A stretch of DNA of 40,141 nucleotides from Bradyrhizobium altum (GCF_020889705.1 NZ_JACMYP010000047.1:1-40141), one strand, 5' to 3'. Shown: positions 1-9,340, numbered from the stretch's first letter. The notes: generated from the letters alone by a model not told the origin. Numbers and translations: made by a program.

Positions 1-38
1 GCCGTTCCATACATGACCGTAGCAGCGCGTGGAGGTCA

Positions 39-764
39 CTATCTACCAAGCGCCGGGCCGAATTTGTAATTGACCCGTGCCGTGATGAGATCGACATCCT
101 GGTGGACGCGATCACCGCCAACGGCTGTTGGGAAGGTTACGTTGCTGCCCTGCATGAACAAATGGTCATACTCGACACCAGCTGACCAGCTCGGCGTGAG
201 GCTGACTTCGATACCGGCGCCGAGCCCGCCACCCCAACGCACATCGTTGGTTCTGGCAATTTCAGTCCCAGTAGCCACTGAGTTGATGTGATAGGTGTTG
301 CTGGTCACCGCAGCACCGCCCTTGGCGTAGAGCAGCACGGCATTGAACGCGTAGCCGACATGGCCGGTCAGCAAGCCGAACGCACCTGTCTTGGTGCCAA
401 TGATGCCTGCCGGGAAGGCGGTGCTGACATTGGAGCCGCTGAAGTCGGCCCAGTTGCCCTGACCTTCAATGCCGTAGATCGTGTTGAAGATCTGCCAACG
501 ATAGCCGATCTGGCCGCCGACGGTGCCCCCAGTCGAATTATGGCAGCCCTCGGAAGTGATGCCATTGAAATCCCGCCAATTGTGGCTGGATCTCCAGCCA
601 CCATTGATACCGATGTAGTAACCGGTCCAGTCGTTGATTGTAGCTACGATCTGCGGCGGGGGAGCCTTGATGTTGACGGGCTGTGCGGCGAAGTCCGCGC
701 CAGATGCCGGAGCGGCCGCAGTGAGTGCGCAGATGCTTGCGGTCAGAATCAGCAAATTCTTTAT
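39..764 (-). CDS. Outer-membrane beta-barrel porin (Omp25/Omp31-like), defective start codon
   Basis: The protein has a signal peptide (hydrophobic run ending ALTAAAPASGA), the WTGYYIGINGGW entry motif, alternating Gly/aromatic strands and a C-terminal VNYKFG strand. These are hallmarks of the small outer-membrane beta-barrel family common in Bradyrhizobium, about 240 aa. A strong Shine-Dalgarno AAGGAAGGA (781-773) lies 8 nt before ATA AAG AAT TTG CTG (764-750). The natural MKNLL start therefore seems to have become ATA; the nearest accepted start in frame is TTG at 755. The reading frame is otherwise intact. The family is thought to form outer-membrane pores or structural proteins. It may be poorly translated here. 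Family call is secure, expression is not. Confidence 0.8.
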   Translation of the reverse strand: MKNLLILTASICALTAAAPASGADFAAQPVNIKAPPPQIVATINDWTGYYIGINGGWRSSHNWRDFNGITSEGCHNSTGGTVGGQIGYRWQIFNTIYGIEGQGNWADFSGSNVSTAFPAGIIGTKTGAFGLLTGHVGYAFNAVLLYAKGGAAVTSNTYHINSVATGTEIARTNDVRWGGGLGAGIEVSLTPSWSAGVEYDHLFMQGSNVTFPTAVGGDRVHQDVDLITARVNYKFGPALGR

Positions 765-1416
765 TTCGAGTATCCTTCCTTTCGATGCCCCCCGGCGCGA
801 TGCGTCTTAACAAGATCATCGCGAATTGCTGTAAATGCAGCACCACATTGTTTCAAAAGAAATGAGTTGAATCGAACGCTGCGTCAGATGTGGAGCGTGC
901 AACCATCGCAATGCATAGCCCGACCAAGATGCTCTGATCTGGGAGGCACATGCAGTGAGCGAAGGAAATTCCGGACCAAGCAATACTGAATGAACTGAAA
1001 GCCATGGATCGCCCCAGCGTCTCCTTCCAGAAAGCGACCCGCTGATGACGGCCTACGATGCGACCGAGCCGTCTGACGTGCTTAATTCTCACGTCACCCA
1101 ACTCCGAAGCGCAAGCCGTGCACGGCTTGCCAGCGCACGATCGCTGTTCAGCGATTTTCGCCAAATCTAGGGAGTGCTGCCCCTGAACGACCAACTCGTC
1201 TTGCCGCCGGCTGTCCCGCCACCGTCTACGATCGTGGATCTAGCTGGCTGGTCTCGTAGCGTCAGGAGCTTTGCATCGGCAACGTCAGTCGAGACGCGGT
1301 GCAGCGCAGCAGAATAGTTGTAAAGGAAGAGTTCGACCGCGATATATCGAGGTTGCTCACATGCGGTCGTAACGCAGCCGAACGTTCCTGCAGTGGAGTG
1401 TGAGCAACTTTACTGT
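765..1416. other. No recognisable gene
   Basis: Both strands contain only short open frames without a good ribosome site or familiar motifs. I see no RNA gene or clear repeat. Confidence 0.5.
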
Positions 1417-1653
1417 TTAAGTCGAGGGCGCCAGTTCTGCGCGCAAGTTGCGTATCGCCTCGTTCGCCAGATGCAAGGCATTCCGTTCGCCGTTCCTTAT
1501 CGAGCACTGCAGGGAAGCTCGCAAGCGAGTATGAAGCACTGTCTTGTGATTGTGCGCCAGGAGCGGATCCTTCTCGACAAAGCGCCACGCCTTATCAAAT
1601 GCGGCTACGAGAACCTCCGGCGTCTGCACTTGCTCGGATGAAATTTGATCCAT
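1417..1653 (-). CDS. Small conserved-looking hypothetical protein (78 aa)
   Basis: The ATG at 1653 is preceded by GGAG five nt upstream, and the frame runs 78 codons to a stop. The product starts MDQISSEQVQTPEVLVAAFD and is a soluble, mostly alpha-helical, charged protein without signal peptide or membrane segment. It resembles the small hypothetical proteins repeatedly found in rhizobial symbiotic islands. I cannot assign a function. Its neighbours are transposon debris, so it appears to be a lone gene. Confidence 0.55.
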   Translation of the reverse strand: MDQISSEQVQTPEVLVAAFDKAWRFVEKDPLLAHNHKTVLHTRLRASLQCSIRNGERNALHLANEAIRNLRAELAPST

Positions 1654-2055
1654 CTCAAACTCCAATCGATATCCTGAACACAAAGAAGTAACTTGTTCAA
1701 AGCAGCGAGCGCCTGTGATCTATCCAGCAGGCAAGAGATCGGATCCTCAGGCGCGCTCGCGTGTCGAGCTGATCTCGGCGCTGAAATGGAATTTATATAG
1801 ATGCTTGTTGAAGCGCGGATGACCGAATGGGGTGGCCCACCTCAATTCCAATGATTTTGAAATCATTTGAAGGCGAGCATGCGTTGCTCTGCCGATTGCC
1901 CCCATTTGCCTGCTGTCGGCGGTGGCTCTTCCAAGAAATCGGAAGATCGGTCCGGAGGGGATGTCTCGGGTTCTGTTGAATTTCTGAAGAGGTCGGCGTT
2001 GCCCACCTTGAGCCGGTAGGCTCGGGGTGCTGATTCCACAAAGGAGAGCAACGCC
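1654..2055. other. No recognisable gene; one short palindrome
   Basis: The stretch contains a perfect 8-bp inverted repeat AATGATTT-TG-AAATCATT at 1850-1867. Nothing else is supported. It leads into a transposase remnant and may be older mobile-element sequence. Confidence 0.4.
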
Positions 2056-2392
2056 ATGACGAGAGGCGTAGCGGCCAGCATCCTCGAAGGCCTCGACGAA
2101 ATCCAGACTGTCGTCCGGTTGAAGCTGCCGAAGGAGCTTCGTCGATCGCTCGCCTGTACCAACATCGCCGAGAGCGTGATGGGCACCATTCGCCGCGTCA
2201 CGCGCAACGTCAAACGCTGGCGGGATGCCGATATGGCCTTACGAATGGGTCGCGGCCGGCATGATCGAGGCCAACAACGGCTTCCGGCGATTGAAGACGC
2301 ATAAGCAATTGTCGGTTCTGCGTGCGACCCTTCAAGCTCACCACGATCGCATGACGATCAAGCCCGTTGCCCACGTCACGAGGGCCGCGTAA
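2056..2392 (+). pseudogene. IS256-family (mutator) transposase, C-terminal remnant, frameshifted
   Basis: The first frame contains LPKELRRSLACTNIAESVMG and RRVTRNVKRWRDADMALR, matching the C-terminal part of rhizobial IS256-type DDE transposases. One extra base near 2235 shifts the frame. The expected end continues in another frame as WVAAGMIEANNGFRRLKTHK to a TAA at 2390-2392. The N-terminal and catalytic part is absent. This is a dead insertion-sequence fragment; no terminal inverted repeats were identified. Confidence 0.8.
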
Positions 2393-3219
2393 CATTCATT
2401 CCGGCAACGTCGGCCCGACGTAGTTCAACACCGATCGGGACATCCCCGGTCCGGACTAATCGACGCTACAGTCGTACCTGAGGAAAGTCGTTCACCACAT
2501 TCGCAACCTCGAGCTAAGAAGCGGTCGAACCCAAGTACTGTCCGTTTTGTACGATGTCATATTCTAAGTGCGTGACGCAATCAGGACAGTGTTTGTTTGC
2601 TTTCTGACATATGTCGGCGGCGTGACCGTCGTCCCGTTGTTCGACCCGTGCGCATGACCCCGTGGTGTGACGTTTGCTTCTAGTGGGATGCAGTAGAGAA
2701 GCGGTGACGAGGTGCAAGGCAATTGTGATGATCTGGTTCGTGTCGTCCTGCAAGAAGCCATGGAGTGTAGTTCGTGGGGTAAGGGTCAATGCCGCCGGAA
2801 CACGAGCGCCGAACCATTGAGCCCAACGTCAAACACTAGACCGGACGACGAGAAGGCCTTGCCTGTACTTCGGCACATGCGTTGCGTTCATTCGCCATCG
2901 CCCGTGCGGTTGGCTGCGGCATATAAAATATTACAGCTATGAAGTACCTGATACGGGAAAAGCCTAGCTGAGATCGAGGTGCAATCGTGTCCTCGCCCAT
3001 GCAAGATCGCCTAGTGCGACAGCATCCGTTCGAATCCGACGTATTGACGGCCGCAGACGGACAAGGTCGGGTGGGGGCGACGCGCTCCGCGAGACGATAA
3101 GCAAATCCAATCTGAGGCTTGTTGCGGTGCTGGGTATGTTAAACCGCAGCACGCCATTGCCCCAGCTATGAATGGGTTCTGAGCGCGCCGTCAACCGACG
3201 GATAACTCGAAATAGAATC
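2393..3219. other. No supported gene; possible LysR scrap
   Basis: The minus strand around 3120-3200 reads GNGVLRFNIPSTATSLRLDLL. This is reminiscent of the start of a LysR effector-binding domain (GxLRLNxPxxA), but it is too short and too broken to call. The remainder shows nothing recognisable. Confidence 0.25.
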
Positions 3220-3594
3220 TTACTCCGCTGCACGCGACAGAATTAGCGTGGCGATCTTCATCTGGTTGGCAGGAGTGCGCAGAGCCTCAGGTAGGGCCGC
3301 CACTGCTTGATCGAAAAGGCGTCCTAAAACCTGAAGGTCTTCTGGATGATAGACACCGCGGTCTTGGGACATTCGCACTGTTTTCCCGTCGCCAGTGCGG
3401 CCACTGGTCCTCGCATCTCCGCGCTGACTGAGCGCTAGCTCCGCATTTATCATTTCGTTTGTGAGTGCATTAAGCAGTCGGATCGCTTCGAGCTCGTTGC
3501 CTTTTTCGCTGACGAGGGCGGCAACGATGTCCAGCTGCAGGTCGATGCGGTGGGTCAGGTCCTGTATATGTGAATTGCAAGGGTCAAGTTTCAC
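3220..3594 (-). CDS. Hypothetical protein, paralogous to the one at 9417-9626
   Basis: I chose the GTG at 3594 because GGAG lies 8 nt upstream and the amino-acid pattern turns protein-like there; the frame further upstream is Cys/Arg-rich noise. The product is 124 aa. The N-terminal half (DLTHRIDLQLDIVAALVSEK) is amphipathic helix. The C-terminal half, PEDLQVLGRLFDQAVAALPE followed by RTPANQMKIATLIL, closely parallels the protein encoded at 9417-9626 (PEELSILGNLFDGAITALPP, RTPENRTAVAKLIL). This small C-terminal unit recurs in Bradyrhizobium hypothetical proteins. Function unknown. Confidence 0.6.
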   Translation of the reverse strand: MKLDPCNSHIQDLTHRIDLQLDIVAALVSEKGNELEAIRLLNALTNEMINAELALSQRGDARTSGRTGDGKTVRMSQDRGVYHPEDLQVLGRLFDQAVAALPEALRTPANQMKIATLILSRAAE

Positions 3595-4708
3595 GGGTTT
3601 CTCCAGAGTAATCAAAAGCAGGGTAGGCTGAGTAAAGAGGTGCCTCGTTTGTTCCGTTCGAGGGGCTGCAGGCGCGTGGCTAGAACAAATTGCGGCTGCA
3701 GAAAGCTGTGCAAGCGTACGGTCAGTCGAGAGCGGCGCATAGAATGAGATGACCACGGTGCAAGCTTGCAGGCAGCAGATGAGGACGGCCGGCGCCGAGC
3801 AGCACTGAGCGCGCAAGCGCAGTGAAAATCCCCGGCTGCGATGACATAGGGGAGCGCGCGGTGATACGGCGCAGCCGGTCTGGTCACGCAAGTCGACAGC
3901 AGTACCTCGTGGCCGGAGAAAATGTGTCTTGCAATGGAGTTGTCAGATAGCTGACAGCCTTGTATCGCCTGCAGGCCGTCACAGCCCCAGCTTGATGGCG
4001 CGGGCAGGCTGTTCAGGGCGACAAGTCCGGTTTGCCTTGGCTTTGCGCGCAGTTTACCTGTCCGAATTCTAGCCGGCGCACGCATGGATCCCATCCTATA
4101 AGAGTACGTGAGAGCCAATCTCCTGGGACGCCTTTAGCAGGATGACAAATAGGTCGGCGACCAAGCGGTAGATTGCGCGTGAGGCGTTGAGATTCTGCAT
4201 CCAATTATAGGCGGCACGTGCTGCGATTTGCAGGATGGAGGAGTGTCATTTGGGATGCGGATACGGGGGGCTCGAGTTGCCCTGCAACGATGCTCAAAGC
4301 AAAAAGGGTTCATTGTCACACGTGGTTCGCGGAGTGTGCTTTCCGGAAATCGGCGACTGACTATGGGATATTTGGTTGAAGCCGGTAAAATCGAAAGTTT
4401 TGATGGGACGCATCCAACTCGCGGATAGGGCGTGCGACCGTGGACGACCCGTTCTCGGTGACGCACGATGCCAACCGCAAGTGAATAGAGCTCGCGCGTC
4501 ATGCCGCCGGTCTCCAAATCAGTTCACATCACCGCCGACGACATCGGCCAAGAGGCCGCCATGATGGTGATCCAATCCTCATCGGTCTGTGGTCCTCCCG
4601 CTGAATAAGGCAGGAGGCCCTGAATACGCACGTTCGGCCGGACGACCGATCATAGATGGAGGTCGTGATGCGCAGCTCCTCTGAGGCGCTAACATCGGAT
4701 ATTCACTA
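3595..4708. other. 1.1 kb with no recognisable gene
   Basis: Open frames here are short, lack ribosome sites, and have Cys/Arg/Ser-rich compositions typical of non-coding high-GC DNA. No transposase, tRNA or strong terminator was seen. Confidence 0.45.
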
Positions 4709-5737
4709 TCAGCCAAAGCTAGCGATGATTTCGGATCTGATTGCAGTTGCGGTGTATAGAGAAGCTTCCAGCGGAAGGTTCCCGAATGCAAGCTGGCAAA
4801 GTAGATAGTTGGCACCTGCTTCCTCCATCTGGTTAAGAAGGAGCCGTCGGACGGAAGCTGGCGTTCCGACGACGCATAATTCGCTCTCGAGCGCTGCATC
4901 GAAGGTCAGCGGCAGGGTAGGTGGTGTCGGAATGGCGTTCAGCTCGTAAACGAATCTAAAGCTTTCGAGCCATCGCTGATAAGCGGTTTCCGCTGCTACA
5001 TGGGCGTCTCGGTCAGACTGCGCAATCACGATCATGCGGAGCAAACCAAGAAACGGCTCCCGATCGTCCGCGGTTGTAATGCGCGCTCGATGGGCGCGGA
5101 ACGCATTCATAATGTTTCGGACAGCAGAGGAGCGGCCTAGGCAGGCCAGATTTGCGCCATTTGCAGCGGCCCACTCCGCCGACTCGGCCCGATTGCTCGT
5201 GATCCAGGTGGGGGGATATGGATGCTGATGAGGCCTCATGGTCAAAGGTATCTCGCTCAGCTCAAAGAATCGGCCGTGGTAGGATAGCATATGCCCCTTT
5301 AGCGCGGCATTTAGGATTTCGCTGGCCTCCTCATAACGCTCTGGCGCCGCGTCCGCGCTGATGCCGAAATAGCCCCATTCGGTCGGCAGCGAACCGCGTC
5401 CGATACCGAGCTCGAGCCTGCCGCCGCTCAATTGGTCAAGCATGCAGATCTCTTCGAATGCGCGCAAAGGATGATAGAGGTTGAGCAACAGGACTAGCGG
5501 ACCAACGCGCAGTCTCCGGGTGCGCTGCGCGACGCTTGATAAAAACAGGTTCGGCGACGGTCCTCTACCATGTGGTGTGCAATGGTGCTCGGCCAGGTGA
5601 TACGCGTAAAAGCCCAGAGAATCGCACACCTCCGCCAGCTTGAGACGATCTTCGTATTGTCGTGCGACATCGCGGCCGTCGTCGTCCAAATGGTCGAAAA
5701 TGCCGCACGTTAGTCTTGAAGGAAGGCCACTTTTCAC
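4709..5737 (-). CDS. LLM-class (bacterial luciferase-like) flavin-dependent monooxygenase
   Basis: The protein of 342 aa has the normal length for the luciferase-like TIM-barrel family. Visible motifs are LAEHH (about residues 48-52), VGPLVLLLNLYHPLRAFEEI (about 78-97), LDQLSGGRLELGIGRGSLPTE (the flavin-binding signature of the group, about 100-120) and HPYPPTW (about 173-179). Such enzymes use reduced FMN, supplied by a separate reductase, to oxygenate a substrate that cannot be inferred here. The GTG at 5737 is supported by GGAG 8 nt upstream. A flavin reductase gene occurs at 39476-40003, far away, so a partnership is only conjecture. Confidence 0.88.
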   Translation of the reverse strand: MKSGLPSRLTCGIFDHLDDDGRDVARQYEDRLKLAEVCDSLGFYAYHLAEHHCTPHGRGPSPNLFLSSVAQRTRRLRVGPLVLLLNLYHPLRAFEEICMLDQLSGGRLELGIGRGSLPTEWGYFGISADAAPERYEEASEILNAALKGHMLSYHGRFFELSEIPLTMRPHQHPYPPTWITSNRAESAEWAAANGANLACLGRSSAVRNIMNAFRAHRARITTADDREPFLGLLRMIVIAQSDRDAHVAAETAYQRWLESFRFVYELNAIPTPPTLPLTFDAALESELCVVGTPASVRRLLLNQMEEAGANYLLCQLAFGNLPLEASLYTATAIRSEIIASFG

Positions 5738-5903
5738 TTGATCATCTCCGCTTGTGGAACTGGAGTCCTGGTTGTCAATGCCGCCGTGCTCAAAGGCGGC
5801 TGGCTCGCTGTTTGACCGCTTTTGATCTTCTCGTCAGGGTGCGGTGCCCTGAGCTGCACGATGTGATTGGGTCATGAGGATCTACGGATGGAGGTCCCGA
5901 CCA

Positions 5904-6164
5904 CTACTTTGGCAGGAGTTCGCGAAGCGCCGCCACACCGAGCATGTGCTCGACCAGAAGCATCTTTAGCTTCGCGTTCTCCTCTTCCAGGGCCTTCAAT
6001 TGCTTGGCCGCAGAAATGTCCATGCCGTCAAATGTGGCTTTCCAATTGTAGATCGCTGCTTCGGATGTCCTGTGCCTGCGAGCTAGGTCGGCTGCTTTCG
6101 CGCCAGCCTCGTGCTCCTTCAATATCGCGATAATTTGCTCCTCCGTGAATCTTGATCGCCTCAT
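5904..6164 (-). mobile_element. IS3-family transposase OrfA, orphan remnant
   Basis: The 86-aa product starts MRRSRFTEEQIIAILKEHEA and carries the helix-turn-helix DLARRHRTSEAAIYNWKATF, then a leucine-zipper helix (LKALEEENAKLKMLL) and the end VAALRELLPK. This is the complete OrfA of an IS3-type element. The catalytic OrfB that should follow on the same strand (below 5900) is not visible. The element is therefore decapitated and cannot move on its own. Confidence 0.85.
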
Positions 6165-6338
6165 CTGTCCGCCCTTCTTGGGGCTGGACTTGCACTCCAG
6201 CTGGAGGAAATGCCCAATGAGAGGTCATCTGCCGCGCGCCGGCGCGAACGCTGGGTCGGAAGGTGGTCCAGAAGGATCGAGCTCAGCGAAGTCTGCTGCA
6301 ACTTCCGGCCTTTCAAGCCTGACAGGCCGAAGGTTGTC

Positions 6339-6497
6339 CTAGAAGGCAAAACTGCGCGCAAAGATGCGGACGCCGATGGCATGGCTCACCACATTGACGT
6401 TGAAAATGTTCTGGATCGTGCGAATCGCCCCGATTTGCACGTCGCTGCGGCCGGCTTGGTGGCGGCTCCGCCCAAGGCAGAGGCGTCCCCTGTACAT
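6339..6497 (-). other. Unrecognised 52-codon reading frame of protein-like composition
   Basis: The frame from ATG 6497 to TAG 6341-6339 ends with IGAIRTIQNIFNVNVV and SHAIGVRIFARSFAF, which looks more like real protein than the other five frames of 6165-6915. There is no strong ribosome site. It may be the tail of a decayed gene. The remainder of 6165-6915 shows nothing I recognise. Confidence 0.2.
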
Positions 6498-6915
6498 CGG
6501 CGTTGCTGTGTGATCGCAGCAACAAACCTCCCATTAAGTCGGCGGGCAGCGGGTTCTCATTGATGACAAGGTTGACGCAAGCCGCGTGGAGAGCGGTTCG
6601 GCTGGAGCGCCGATTGGTCGTTTTGTCGTGTGCAGTTCGCGGTGTTTTGCACGGTGCGGGACCGACCATAAGTTGCAGCACGCAACTGCATTTATCAGCA
6701 TGCGTTCTTGATGGGGTAGATTGTCGCTGTAAATTGAGTTTCATGGCTACGTTGTGGGAAAGAACCGCCAGCACTTCGGTGACATCGCCGAGCCCGCTGC
6801 AGACTGCATGGCGAGCTTACTTGAGGAAGAGCCGGTGAACCAAAGCGGGCAACCATCGAGCTGATCAAATCAGGCTTGGCAAGGTCGAGTAGCAACACTG
6901 AGGGTGGCACGGGTA

Positions 6916-7071
6916 CTATTTATCTATCATCGGACGTAACTCATTACCGAGCGGATCGACATCAGACAGCTCTGCGAGCGCTACAGCGAACACAAAAAAG
7001 GCTCCGAAAGCCGTGAGTATTAGAGTGCACGCGAGTATCGCTGCACCAAGATCGTGAGGGTGTCTCATCAT
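6916..7071 (-). CDS. Small single-pass membrane protein (51 aa), unknown function
   Basis: The frame starts with tandem ATG codons (7071 and 7068) and lies 43 nt downstream of the substrate-binding protein gene, so it is probably co-transcribed. The central segment ILACTLILTAFGAFFVFAVA forms one clear transmembrane helix, followed by an acidic tail (ELSDVDPLGNELRPMIDK). The Shine-Dalgarno sequence is weak. I do not recognise the family. Confidence 0.45.
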   Translation of the reverse strand: MMRHPHDLGAAILACTLILTAFGAFFVFAVALAELSDVDPLGNELRPMIDK

Positions 7072-7114
7072 CTGTGTCACCGGTTGAATTGCGGCAAGCG
7101 ACGCGTCGCCCCGA

Positions 7115-8227
7115 TCAGTTCTCCTCGACGGCTTCGACATGCCTGTCGCGCCAGCGGTAAACGAGAAAACCAGGAGCCGCGTTGTCTCCCTTGGAATCGA
7201 ACAAGACCGGGCCGATCACTGCATCGATCGGCCGCGAACGAAGTGCGTCGGCGACTCGCGGAGCGTCGAAAGAGCCGGCCCGCTTCACCGCCTCTGCCCA
7301 TGCTTGGACGGCTGCATAGGCGTAAAGCATGTAGCCTTCGGCGGACACGTTGGCGGCGTTGAGTCTGCCCGCAATGCCGGCCGTGTTGGCATTCTTGGCG
7401 GGGTCGGGCATGAAGGCGAACAACGTGCCATTTCCGGCACTGCTGGTAATGGCCCAAAATTCAGAGGTCATGAGCGGATCGTTCGCCATGATGATGAGGC
7501 CGGCACCTGCCACTTGTGTCTGGCGTACGATCAGTCCAATTTCAGTATGATATCCGCCGATATAGGCGACCCGCACCGCCTCCTTCTTCATCCTTGAGAC
7601 CAGCGCCGCATAGTCCTTTTCGCCGGCCACATAGCTTTGTCGAATGACGTTCTCACCGGATCTCTGAAGCTGTCCTGCAACCACATCAGCAATGCCCTTA
7701 CCCGCCGTGCTCTTGTCATCAAGCACTGCGATCGCCTCGTTATGGTGGTTTCCGTGAATGTACTCAGCTGCAACGAGACCCTGTTGGTCGTCGCGGCCGC
7801 AGATCCGAAACACCGTCTCAAGGCCTCGTTCTGTCAGCTGAGGGGTTGTCGAACCAGGTGATATTTGAATGATGCCGGCTTCGTCGTAGACGTCGGAGGC
7901 CGGGATGGACGAAGAAGAACAAAAATTGCCAACGACCAGCCGCACGCGCTCTGTTGTGAGCTTATTCGCAACTGCGACGGCGTGCTTGGGATCGTAGGCG
8001 TCGTCAACGACAGTCAATATCAGCTTTGTATCGGGAAGTAGGCCCGACGCGTTCAAGGTCTCGACGGCGGTAGCCGCTCCATCGCGCATTTGCGCGACAA
8101 ACGGAGCGCTGCTTCCGCTCAAGGGACCGGCCAGGGCAATATTGACGTCGGAGGCGCGCGCAGTCGAGGCGAGGGCGCAGAAGAGCAGTGCTGCACTTGC
8201 AGCTAAAGCGTAACGCCTATCCAACAT
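7115..8227 (-). CDS. Branched-chain-amino-acid-type ABC transporter substrate-binding protein (Peripla_BP_6 / LivK family)
   Basis: The 370-aa protein opens with a Sec signal peptide (RRYALAASAALLFCALASTARA, cleavage before SDVN). It continues with hallmarks of the LivJ/LivK periplasmic-binding fold: VNIALAGPLSGSSAPFVAQM, LVVDDAYDP-type strand (about 76-82), IPASDVYDEAGIIQISPGST and the late EGYMLYAYAAVQAWAEAVKR. Such proteins capture hydrophobic amino acids, amides or aromatic acids. No permease or ATPase gene is next to it, so it must use a distant transporter. The ATG at 8227 has GGAG 7 nt upstream. A MerR-type promoter at 8360-8390 lies about 130 nt upstream, nearly identical to that of the regulator gene at 8581-9294. 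Confidence 0.9.
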   Translation of the reverse strand: MLDRRYALAASAALLFCALASTARASDVNIALAGPLSGSSAPFVAQMRDGAATAVETLNASGLLPDTKLILTVVDDAYDPKHAVAVANKLTTERVRLVVGNFCSSSSIPASDVYDEAGIIQISPGSTTPQLTERGLETVFRICGRDDQQGLVAAEYIHGNHHNEAIAVLDDKSTAGKGIADVVAGQLQRSGENVIRQSYVAGEKDYAALVSRMKKEAVRVAYIGGYHTEIGLIVRQTQVAGAGLIIMANDPLMTSEFWAITSSAGNGTLFAFMPDPAKNANTAGIAGRLNAANVSAEGYMLYAYAAVQAWAEAVKRAGSFDAPRVADALRSRPIDAVIGPVLFDSKGDNAAPGFLVYRWRDRHVEAVEEN

Positions 8228-8359
8228 TGTAGAGCTCCAATGCTCACCTGAAGTGAACCGCTAGAGGCCGCGGCCCGACTTACTTCCCGATATCGATGCG
8301 GTTGTTGCTGCCAAGCGAAGCTCATGCGCGTCAGCTCGGCCGCACCGCTGCCACGGTAG

Positions 8360-8390
8360 AGCCTACAATTTGACGTTACGTGCGGTTCAA
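8360..8390 (-). promoter_or_regulatory. MerR-type promoter of the substrate-binding protein gene
   Basis: Read on the minus strand: -35 TTGAAC (8390-8385), a 19-nt spacer containing ACGTAACGT, and -10 TAGGCT (8365-8360). The over-long 19-bp spacer with a central dyad is the signature of promoters activated by MerR-family regulators. The predicted transcript starts near 8353 and leaves a leader of about 125 nt. The -10 and most of the spacer are shared with the sites at 9310 and 37234. Confidence 0.7.
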
Positions 8391-8580
8391 GCCCCTTTTT
8401 GAGGAAACATCTGACCATGGCGTCGACGGGAGGATCGACGAGGCCAGGCGGAAAGATCGGTCCGGTTGAGCCGCACACTCAGCCGCCGCGCATCAGAGCC
8501 AGTGTCCCGAGGCGTTATCGGTTCTCCTCTAGATGACCAAGACCGACGGACAATCCTGCGCGCGTCCCTGCTTCAGGCCA

Positions 8581-9294
8581 TCAGTACGGCTGATCCTCCA
8601 ACCCGGCAAGGGCGAGATCGAGATACTGCATGAGACTGGGATCCCAACCAGCCAGACTGCGGGGGGCACTTAAGCGCGCAAGGACCTTCAGGATCGTCGA
8701 AACGCGCGAATCAGCTCCGGCGATTTCGCTGATCAGCATCCGCGCCGCAACCGCGACAGCCTTTGCTCGCTCACCGCAGGGGTGTTCGCCTCTATCCATA
8801 CAATCGCGCAGTTCGTCGCGGATCCGCCGCCACCGCTCCTCGCGCTCTGCAGCCAACTTGCATGTGCATCGGGACGTCCGACGGCGCGTCTCGACCCGAG
8901 ACATGGCATCCAAGGTGGCGGGCAGCTCATCTACACTTACCTGGCTTTCACGATCTGTCGTCATGTCGCGTAAGCGATCTCGCAACAGGGTTGTTCGAGC
9001 GACTTGAAGTTCTATCCGCTCCAAATGTTTGCGCAGTAGGTCAATCAGTGAAGTCTTGCCCTCCATCGCTTTGCCGATCTCTAAAAGGGAAAAGCCAAGC
9101 TCACGTAGCGCTCGAATCTGATGAACCCGTTGAACGCTTTCACGATCGTACATCCGGTGACCGCCGTCTGTACGTTCTGACGCGGCTAAGAGCCCCGTGT
9201 GTTCATAATGATGCAGCGCGCGCACCGTTACTCCGGTCGCCTCTGCAAGTTCGCCAATGCGCCATCGACGCCTTCGTGGTGTAGCTCTGCTCAT
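8581..9294 (-). CDS. MerR-family transcriptional regulator with TipAS-like effector domain
   Basis: The 237-aa protein starts MSRATPRRRRWRIGELAEAT. It has a winged-helix MerR DNA-binding domain (VTVRALHHYEHTGLL, GGHRMYDRESVQRVHQIRAL), a dimerisation helix (about 75-110), and a C-terminal helical domain (ERWRRIRDELRDCMDRGEHP to MQYLDLALAGL). The last resembles the TipA ligand-binding domain. MerR proteins untwist promoters with 19-bp spacers. Such a promoter lies immediately upstream (9310-9340), pointing to autoregulation. I prefer the ATG at 9294 over the TTG at 9309 because the predicted transcript begins around 9303. The effector is unknown. Confidence 0.88.
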   Translation of the reverse strand: MSRATPRRRRWRIGELAEATGVTVRALHHYEHTGLLAASERTDGGHRMYDRESVQRVHQIRALRELGFSLLEIGKAMEGKTSLIDLLRKHLERIELQVARTTLLRDRLRDMTTDRESQVSVDELPATLDAMSRVETRRRTSRCTCKLAAEREERWRRIRDELRDCMDRGEHPCGERAKAVAVAARMLISEIAGADSRVSTILKVLARLSAPRSLAGWDPSLMQYLDLALAGLEDQPY

Positions 9295-9309
9295 GTTGTT
9301 CAATTTCAA

Positions 9310-9340
9310 AGCCTACAACCTGACGTCACGTATGATTCAA
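9310..9340 (-). promoter_or_regulatory. MerR-type autoregulated promoter
   Basis: Minus strand: -35 TTGAAT (9340-9335), 19-nt spacer with ACGTGACGT, -10 TAGGCT (9315-9310). The predicted start near 9303 leaves only about 9 nt before the ATG at 9294, with no Shine-Dalgarno, so the mRNA may be almost leaderless. Confidence 0.75.

Noticed and set aside
288..989. Long plus-strand open frame (233 codons) over the porin gene
   Set aside because: It is antisense to the well-supported porin and has Arg/Cys-rich shadow composition.
2964..3233. LysR-type regulator remnant on the minus strand
   Set aside because: Only about 20 residues look similar and the DNA-binding domain is absent, which is too little evidence.
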